Source: Pinus tabuliformis (taxonomy: Eukaryota > Streptophyta > Pinopsida > Pinales > Pinaceae). Taken from it: DNA of 64,000 nt. Location: assembly GCA_031772625.1 (NCBI GenBank), contig CM062820.1, positions 90,628,988-90,692,987 on the forward strand, written 5' to 3'. Below are positions 57,047-64,000 of the stretch, piece by piece. The position numbers and the translations under genes were made by a program. Every line of letters starts with the position of its first letter. The stretch's first letter is position 1. A model generated the notes under the pieces. That model made no database searches. It had not been told where the DNA came from and was given only the letters and a program-made list of their open reading frames with translations.

Positions 57047-58342
57047 GTGCTCGTTGAGTTTGTTTTGAACCTCTTATCTCAAATGGCTCATCCTCAAATA
57101 TTACTTCCGGGGTGTTTCTCTAATTTATCCATTTATCAATTTTCAATCCCCAATGAGCCTCTCTATCACTTTTCTCAGTTAAAGTTTGATGGTGAGGATG
57201 GAACATCCATAACCATGCACATTTATTATTTTCTTAAATTTTGTGAATCTTACGAAATCAATGATGAAGAGTTTTCTTGTGTTCTTTTCTTCCTCACCCT
57301 TGAAGGTCGTGTTAATCAATGGTGCCATACCTTACCACCCACCTCCATCCATTCTTTCCATCATTTCCTCAAGGAGATTTATCAAGCCTTTGATAGGTAT
57401 GATTACCAAGATGTTTATAAAATAATCAATCAGTTAAGAATGAAGCCTGATGAATCAGTTGAGGATTTATCTAATTGATTCCTTCACCTTTGTTATGAAT
57501 TTCCTGAAGAAGATGTGGATTGGGATTTCTTTAAACAAAATTTTCAGTGTTTGGTTCATGTCTCTTTGCACGGTGAACCTGAGCCCCTTGATATTTCTAC
57601 TTCCCCGACTCTTGCAAATCATGAAACATCACTAATTTCAGAGGAGGAGTTTACTACTCCTTTTGTTATTTATCCTCCTCCTTTTCTAGCTCCAATGAGG
57701 GTGTCTCTGTACGGTGATAATAAATTTGGGAAATCTGCAAATCAAATTCCCAACCCATTTTCTCATTCTTCTTCCACTTGTCATGACTCAAATTCAATGG
57801 AGAAAATCCCAGAATAGCTCATGAATCCCATGGTGAAGACTAACTCCTCCATTCTGCAAGCTGATGTTGTTTTTCATAACTCTAGTCTTAAAGCTTATTT
57901 GGATTTCTATTATCCTCTATCATCTACATGCCATAACTATTTGTATTGTAATTTTCCTGACCAATCTATTCCACCAACAATTTTTTCACACTCTCTTGAT
58001 TCTCAAGTTGTTGGTTCAAAATGCGATTAGATACAAGGCAGTCACATTACATAGGTAGAGGAGTAGGAAGGTGAATATGCTTTTAATCTTTCTTCTCTTT
58101 TTCAAAATCCTCCGTGTCAAAACAATGCACTTCCATTCTTAGATGATTCTGAATCTTCTAATCTCGTTAGTGAATCAAATGCAATCAATTTTTTCAATCA
58201 ATCCATGGCCTTGGATAGTAGTCATTCCGATGATGATGACTCTTCTGATGTATGCGATCACGAATGCCCAGGTGCATCATCTGATCTTTCAATTTCTCAT
58301 GAAGATTTTACTTTAGATCTAGAATCTAATTCGATCAAATAA
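57047..58342 (+). pseudogene. Gag-like ORF
   Basis: One frame runs about 430 codons with stops at 57476, 57815, 58028, 58052 and 58064. The first part, PLYHFSQLKFDGEDGTSITMHIYYF, then ALEGRVNQWCHTLPPTSIHSFHHFLKEIYQAFDRYDY-like sequence and LRMKPDESVEDLSN, is the Retrotrans_gag pattern (W...LP..SI.S...F...F......). Later parts are Ser/Pro-rich and then acidic (DSSHSDDDDSSDVCDHECPG). The start is uncertain: the frame is open upstream of the first ATG (57083). No protease, RT or integrase follows, so the element is non-autonomous. Confidence 0.72.
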
Positions 58343-60284
58343 AATGTGCTTATCAAACTTCTGCCTCATCTCACTATCCCTTGTGCCTTACCATTTTCGA
58401 TGCATCTACTTGCGACAAATATACTCCATGATCTTCAAGTCCTTCACCGGACGAGTTAACCTCTCAATTGGAACAAGGTGGTGATATTATCCATTATGAA
58501 AATGAAAACAATTAAATCATTGAGTACTCTTCTTATCCCTCATTGTCTCTTCTCCTACATGAAGACAACTCTTCAAATCATCTTGCTCATAAAATTTCCT
58601 TGATTCATTCATCTTCGAATTTGCGATTGGAAGAATCTTTCGAGATGAGTAATATGGTTGTTGAAGTTGAAAAATCTAGTCAAGTCAATGACAGAGATGG
58701 CTTCCATCTGGTAAGTAGTGGCCTAATTGAAACCAGTGGTAGTAGTTGTCCTCACATCATGCATAATCTAGTTCAATCTTCAGGATGCGATTTTACAATC
58801 CTTGAAAGTTCTGGGACTTTTCAGGAAGTCGAATAACTTCAACTTCCATTGATGGTTATGTCAGGATCCTGCAACCCTGATAAGCCCCCCGAACTAAGTC
58901 AGATCTGGTTTCTCTCGCATAATCCTTCTCTTTTCATGGTTTCACTCAATGTAAATCTCTTTTTGAAATATTTTTGGTATCTCGAATGAAATCTTTCGAA
59001 CTTTCGAGATTTGATTTCTGATCGGATTCAAGAATCCTCTTAAGTTGATCCATCTTCATGCAAATATCTCACATCAAACATGGGATTGGAATGTGTATCT
59101 CTCATAGGGTCATGGAATTGCGAATTTGATCATCTTTGTTCAAAGGGATCATTCCTATCAGACTCATTTCTTAGTATTCATCTCCTTGTTTTTCTTGTGA
59201 ATGTTGTATTATAAGAATTTCCCTTCATTACACCTGGAATCCTCTTGATTTATAATGAATGCACGAGTTATTGCATGAATCAAATTCTTCTCCATTCACT
59301 ATGTCCTGACTAGTCTCATGTGATTGTTGTGTTGGCATTCCTTTTAATTTATTTCGATAATTACGATGCTTGTACAGTTTTTCACCAGTTACAGGAAAAT
59401 GGTTGGTTAGATTCAACATGCGAAGAAGTTGGTTCTATTATTTAAAGCATTCGTAGAGCTGCTCAAATTGATTTTATCTTTGTTAATTACAAACTAGGAA
59501 TTTGGTGCTTTAATCAACCCATCTGATCATGATTGTTTCTCTATCGACTGTCATTCATCTTACTATTTTCCCATCAGTATATTAAATGACATTTGTTTTA
59601 CATCCTTTGATTTTCATCATTCAACATCTTACTATTCATATTTTTGTCAAGAAGTTGAGGAACTTCCACCTTTGTTGATGGTTATGTCAGGTCCTCACTA
59701 TCTCAACATGACTGTTAAATATGATCAGATCTATTTCCCCTCAAAAAGTTCCCATCATAATCCCATGCCTCTAATTCAAAATTCATCTTTTCAGAGATTT
59801 CAGAGTTTTCAAGAGGATGATCATGAATTTTACGATCCAATCATTGAATGTTTGGAACAGTCTTACCTGGCAAACTCTATCGAAAGTAACAAGTTTCAAT
59901 ATTTCTTCATGCTTGCTAAGGAGTTCGTTGCAAATGGAGACACATTCGTGTGAAGCTTCAGAGGTTTGTTGAATGATGGTTCTTATCAAAATGGTAAGAA
60001 TATAAACTGGTTAGAAGTGGTGGCTATGGCCTATCTTTCTGCTGACAGGCAAGACCTTCAAATTTTTGTCCAAGCTATTCAAGTTTTTATCTTTTCTATT
60101 ACACATTGTTTTATATTTGTTTTAATCAATCGCATCTTTGTGATTGCAGGTCAGGAACAATTACGGTGGCTACATTGGAAATTACATTATACATGACATT
60201 GACCTTCTAGCTAGTTAGGTTAGGAGTAGGTCTAGTTGCATTTTAGTTTACCTGCACATCCATCCTACATTCGTTTCCTATAGC
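58343..60284 (+). pseudogene. Degenerate protein-like region after gag
   Basis: Short frames at 58543-58836 and 59672-59953 have similar composition (Ser, His, Asn, Phe rich; phrases EELPPLLMVMSGPHYLNMT and EVEQLQLPLMVMSGSCNPDKP-like), suggesting that a diverged repeat of about 850 bases encodes them (around 58830 and 59655, both with TTGATGGTTATGTCAGG). No known domain was recognised. It may be the end of one long gag-like protein broken by stops. Confidence 0.4.
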
Positions 60285-60891
60285 CATTAGGGGATTTTTG
60301 AGGTCTAAAATGGGCCTCCTAAGTAAAATGTACAACCAAAATAAACTTTATAAGAACCAACAGGATTCAATATGATGATGTAAACCATGGGGGATGATTC
60401 ACCATTTTTGGAGTTAAAAAGTACAAAGATAAAAATAATAATAATAAAACTACTTTTTCAATGCATATTTTCAACTTATCTCCCTAAGTTTTTACTCAAA
60501 TTTCGAGTGGGAGTACTCGTTGGATGCAAAATTTAATTCCTCATCCAATGTGTACCCATGTTGCATACTTTTGATGGACCCTACTACACGAAAAATGAGA
60601 AATACATGAAAAAATATGATTGCAATCATTTTTTCATGTAGCAGGGTCCATCAAAAGTATGCAACATGGGTACTCATTGGATGAGGAATCAAATTCTGCA
60701 TCAAACAAGTGTTTCCGCTCGAAATTTGAGTAAACCCATATGGAGATAAATTGAAAATATGAGTTGAAAAAATAGTTTTTTCTTTTTTCCCTCTAAAATT
60801 TGATGATGTAATCTAATATTATTTTATTATTTCCACTATTATTTTATAATTTCCTTAGGAGGCCCATTTTAGACCTCAAAAATCCCTAATG
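60285..60891. mobile_element. 607 bp foldback MITE
   Basis: Ends are CATTAGGGGATTTTTGAGGT and its complement ACCTCAAAAATCCCTAATG, with about 36 matching bases. The inverted match continues through the middle: CATCCAATG.GTACCCATGTTGCATACTTTTGATGG against CCATCAAAAGTATGCAACATGGGTACTCATTGGATG. It meets at the perfect dyad GATTGCAATC (centre 60622/60623). The left arm is about 70 bases longer. A TA target site is possible (TA|GGGG...CCCC-like|TA). No coding sequence was found. Confidence 0.87.
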
Positions 60892-61808
60892 TTTATATCG
60901 TGTTTTTTGGTTTTGGTTTCACATATAGGTTTTTCTTTAGCCATTCTTTTTGTCTTGTCTTCTGGTTTTGTTTCCTTATTGTGTGTTTTCTTTCCTTTCC
61001 TTTTGTGAGACCGTGCATGAATATTATCTACTGGCTCAAAGGGAACGTGGAAAAATAGAAAAGGACTTTGTGACACTTTAACATTTGGCTGATCTCCGGT
61101 CCATCTTCCTTGTCTCGGTTATACGTTTTGGTCAATGAAGTTTCGACAGAAAATATGATCCGTCCATGAGGAGAGTTTTGGTTAAACCGTGAAGCTATTT
61201 ATATTCAAGAAAAACCTCATTCCCACACTTGGTTTTTATGTTTCGGTGTTTTCATTCTTATCCAATTAGTAAAGGAGGATAAGGGGAATAATCTAAATGA
61301 GAAAACCTAAATCAGAGGTCTATATATGCTTCTTTGAAGGAACAACCTCTTATGTTCTCAATAAGTCGGGATCCATCTTCCGCCCATAAAATGAATAAGT
61401 GCCAATGCACAGTCGTATAAAATAAATAAATAAGGTGAAAGAAGAGAAAGGCCTCCGGTGTAGAGAGCTAAAGAAAGAAAATCCACCAGGGTATTGTCCA
61501 AGCTTGCTGGCAACAGAGCAATGTTTGTGTTCCTAAAGTGACTCCCTCGGGGTACTATCTAGGCCTGCTGGTAGCGGAGCAACACCAGCGATGAAAAAAC
61601 ATACTTTGAAAATCTTAAGCTTGCGAACTTCACTACCCTTCCCAACTCAAAACTTTGCAATATCATTGAATCTTATGATGTGTTCAACCGAGAGAGAGGT
61701 ATAGAGGGGAACATATTGAATACTCGCTAAAGAACCAAGACCCTACACATAAGAGTTAAACAAGGAAAAGAAGCTAGAATTCTACCAGTGCGTCACCTAG
61801 TGTGTCAT
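60892..61808 (+). other. 3' internal region of gag-only element
   Basis: No gene recognised. A 60-base direct repeat (AGGGTATTGTCCAAGCTTGCTGG / CGGGGTACTATCTAGGCCTGCTGG) lies at about 61488 and 61550. No clear polypurine tract precedes the LTR at 61809. Confidence 0.45.
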
Positions 61809-64000
61809 TGCTACAACACCCTCCAAAATTTTGGACTACCCTCAATTTCAGAGACTTTCTTGGTCTTGTACATTGTTGTCATGAATATTGAAACGCATTC
61901 CATGTGTTTTCTTGAGGAGTTTTTGTCCCTTTGCAAGAGAGGAAAAATGTTGCATTTTCACATCTTAGTTGTCGCATCATCTATATAAGCATGTTCTAGT
62001 GGTTCCAATAGGTCACCTTTGTGTAAATGAGTTTTTCTAACCTTGTAAACATCTTTTGCACTCATTTCCAAAATTTTAAGCATGGTTGCACAAGTGTCAT
62101 CACAGTCGTCGCAAAGTGTATCTTAAGTGTCACACTTGTCATAAGTTGTCATAAATTTGTCACATAGAGGGAAATGCATTTTCATGTGTCTTGGATGATC
62201 TATGTTTTTGTGTCGTCAAGTATTCTAAGCATGTGATCACAGTCGAAGTCTTATCATTGTTCACATCAGTCACATCGATCCCACACTTATTCATTTTCTA
62301 AAAATATTCCCGGACAAGCAACCTAGCATCACCTAGCCTCCCTGAACTGTGTATTATGTAGTCTTAGTCCTCTAGCTATGGCCTTGCCTCTTGGAACTAT
62401 GAAATGTGTAGTTCCTGCCTCCAATTACTGTTGCACTGCATAGTTTCAATGCTCAAACCCTAACCTTGACTCCCAGAATTTCTCTATTCCTTCTCCCAGC
62501 CTCACCCTAACTGCGCATTGTGTAGTCTCTAGCCTCAAGCTTGTCCTCGAGCTCCTGAACTGTGCAACTACATGATGGCCCAACCTTCCTTATCTCCTGA
62601 AACTACGTAATGTGCTCTCCCAGTGCTCATCCCCTCAACCTGTCACATTGATCTCCAGAATTGTGTAGTTTTCTCCCTCAACCCAACCTGAATTGTGCAC
62701 TACACAGTCTCATAGGTCAAGGATCTCCTTGACCGCCTGAACTGCGCAAATGCATAATCACTGAGTTCCTTTCCCAGTTTTCCATCTGGTTCTGGCTTAG
62801 TCAATGGATCAATATGCACAATATTAGATTAGGGGATTTCAGACTGATGGCATCTCATCATGAGTGAATTACAGAAACATGAACCTTATCATGCCATGGA
62901 AAGATGATGAATAAGGAGATGAAGGAGTGCAACATGTTGAAATACATTCTTGTAGTTGAGTATGAAAGTTGATCAATCAAGAGAAATCAAAGGGACACCA
63001 TTTTGAAATCACCACTCAAGACTTGAGATCATTGAAGATCCCTTATCACCAAGTCATGCAAAGGTGAAAATAAAAGTATTCTCAAGAAGACCTATAGCAC
63101 ACAGTAGTAGCAGTGGCTTGACATTGCCACGTCATTAAGCATTCTATGTTAATAGTTTCATGTCATGTCATGTCAAGAGTTGTCACATTCCATGCCATTG
63201 TGGTCAATGATGTAAATTATGTTTCGAAAATGTATTGTAAAGTGGAAGTCCAAAGGACATGTATGGAATATGAAGAGTCATGTAAAGTTGAAAATTCATA
63301 GGAAGTCAAATAGTCATGAGGGTAGATGAAGAGTCATAAGGAAGGTGAAGGATCACTTCCTCATTGTTATATATACACCCTCATTGTAAGAGCAAATGAC
63401 TTTTCACCTTCACTCCTCCCACAAGGCATTAGAGAGACAAACTAATTGTTTTTAGGAACAAGGAGTGGCTCCAACGCTCCACTATTGAAGCTATTGATGT
63501 TCATTGTATACATGTGTCCTATACATTTTACTTAATAACATAAGCCTTCATGGTCAGAATTTTCTTCATGCATGGATTATGAATATTTGTAAGACTATTA
63601 TGCGAATGTTTGTATTTCATGTTTGCTTTCATATGTGCTAAAGTAGTTTAACTATTTCAGTTATTTTAGTACTTATCTTATTGCGAATGTGTTGTAATGG
63701 TTGTTCTTGATGTCCCGTCCCTGTGGACTATTCCACAAGATGCTAGACAGATCTTTCTCATTGATTGTTTGTAATGACCATCACATCATTTATGGACTAT
63801 TCCACTGGATGTCAGATGGATCCCTCTTATTTATGTGTGTCTCTTCTTAGGTGGTACTATTACCTATCTCTTAGAGGCTCACTTTACTCTTTCCCTCCGC
63901 AGTAGAATAACTTTGACACACCTAAAACCGAACACTCACCGAGCACACTTTCTTGCTTTCTGAAGGCACCACGCATTCCTCTCTTGTTGACAGTTAGAGC
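61809..64000 (+). repeat. 3' LTR of gag-only element, cut by window end
   Basis: TGCTACAACACCC... aligns with 54696 onward. The last bases (GACAGTTAGAGC) correspond to about 56880-56890 in the 5' copy, so roughly 120 bases are missing. Confidence 0.9.

Overview
This is nuclear DNA from a large, repeat-rich seed-plant genome. Every confidently recognised coding remnant belongs to a transposable element. The families seen are plant Ty3/gypsy with two RNase H domains, chromovirus integrase with chromodomain, Ty1/copia gag, and an L1-type LINE with a C-terminal RNase H. Together with very long LTRs and many nested insertions, these fit a gymnosperm-like or other giant plant genome. Species cannot be read from the sequence. 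I found no host gene, rRNA, tRNA gene or CRISPR.

Layout. (1) 1-16.3 kb is a decayed + strand Ty3/gypsy element of Tat/Ogre type, entered in its protease. Its order is protease end, an archaeal-type RNase H lying before the reverse transcriptase (RT), RT, the ordinary RNase H, integrase, then a degenerate extra ORF of about 1,000 codons. Its RT/RNase H region was hit twice. A 5'-truncated LINE (1325-5553) has a 14-18 bp target duplication and a poly(A) tail. A 3.15 kb terminal-inverted-repeat foldback element (about 6369-9521) carries a GC-rich 205 bp tandem repeat at its centre.

(2) 17.0-20.8 kb holds a minus-strand copia gag start with its tRNA-Met primer site, then a decayed + strand chromovirus integrase and chromodomain.

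(3) 20.8-41.9 kb holds two copies of an LTR with the internal sequence that precedes it (LTRs 21986-24141 and 39747-41881). Between them, a 9.07 kb minus-strand LTR element (26592-35657, target duplication AGCAT) encodes only a gag/protease-like protein and carries long minisatellites.

(4) 42.2-54.4 kb is a complete copia-type LTR element (target duplication CACAT) with gag remnants but no visible pol. Inside its gag sits a 3.2 kb chromovirus deletion derivative (46265-49488) whose domains are out of order.

(5) 54.7-64.0 kb is another LTR element with a tRNA-type primer site and gag-like frames only. It contains a 607 bp foldback MITE, and its 3' LTR is cut by the window end.

How the parts relate. 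Three or four LTR elements here keep LTRs, primer sites and gag-like frames but lack RT and integrase, so their copies were probably made in trans by relatives elsewhere. The two most unusual coding regions are the ORF downstream of the LINE pol (3850-5274, RG-rich with a coiled coil) and the extra 3' ORF of the first gypsy element (13142-16280).
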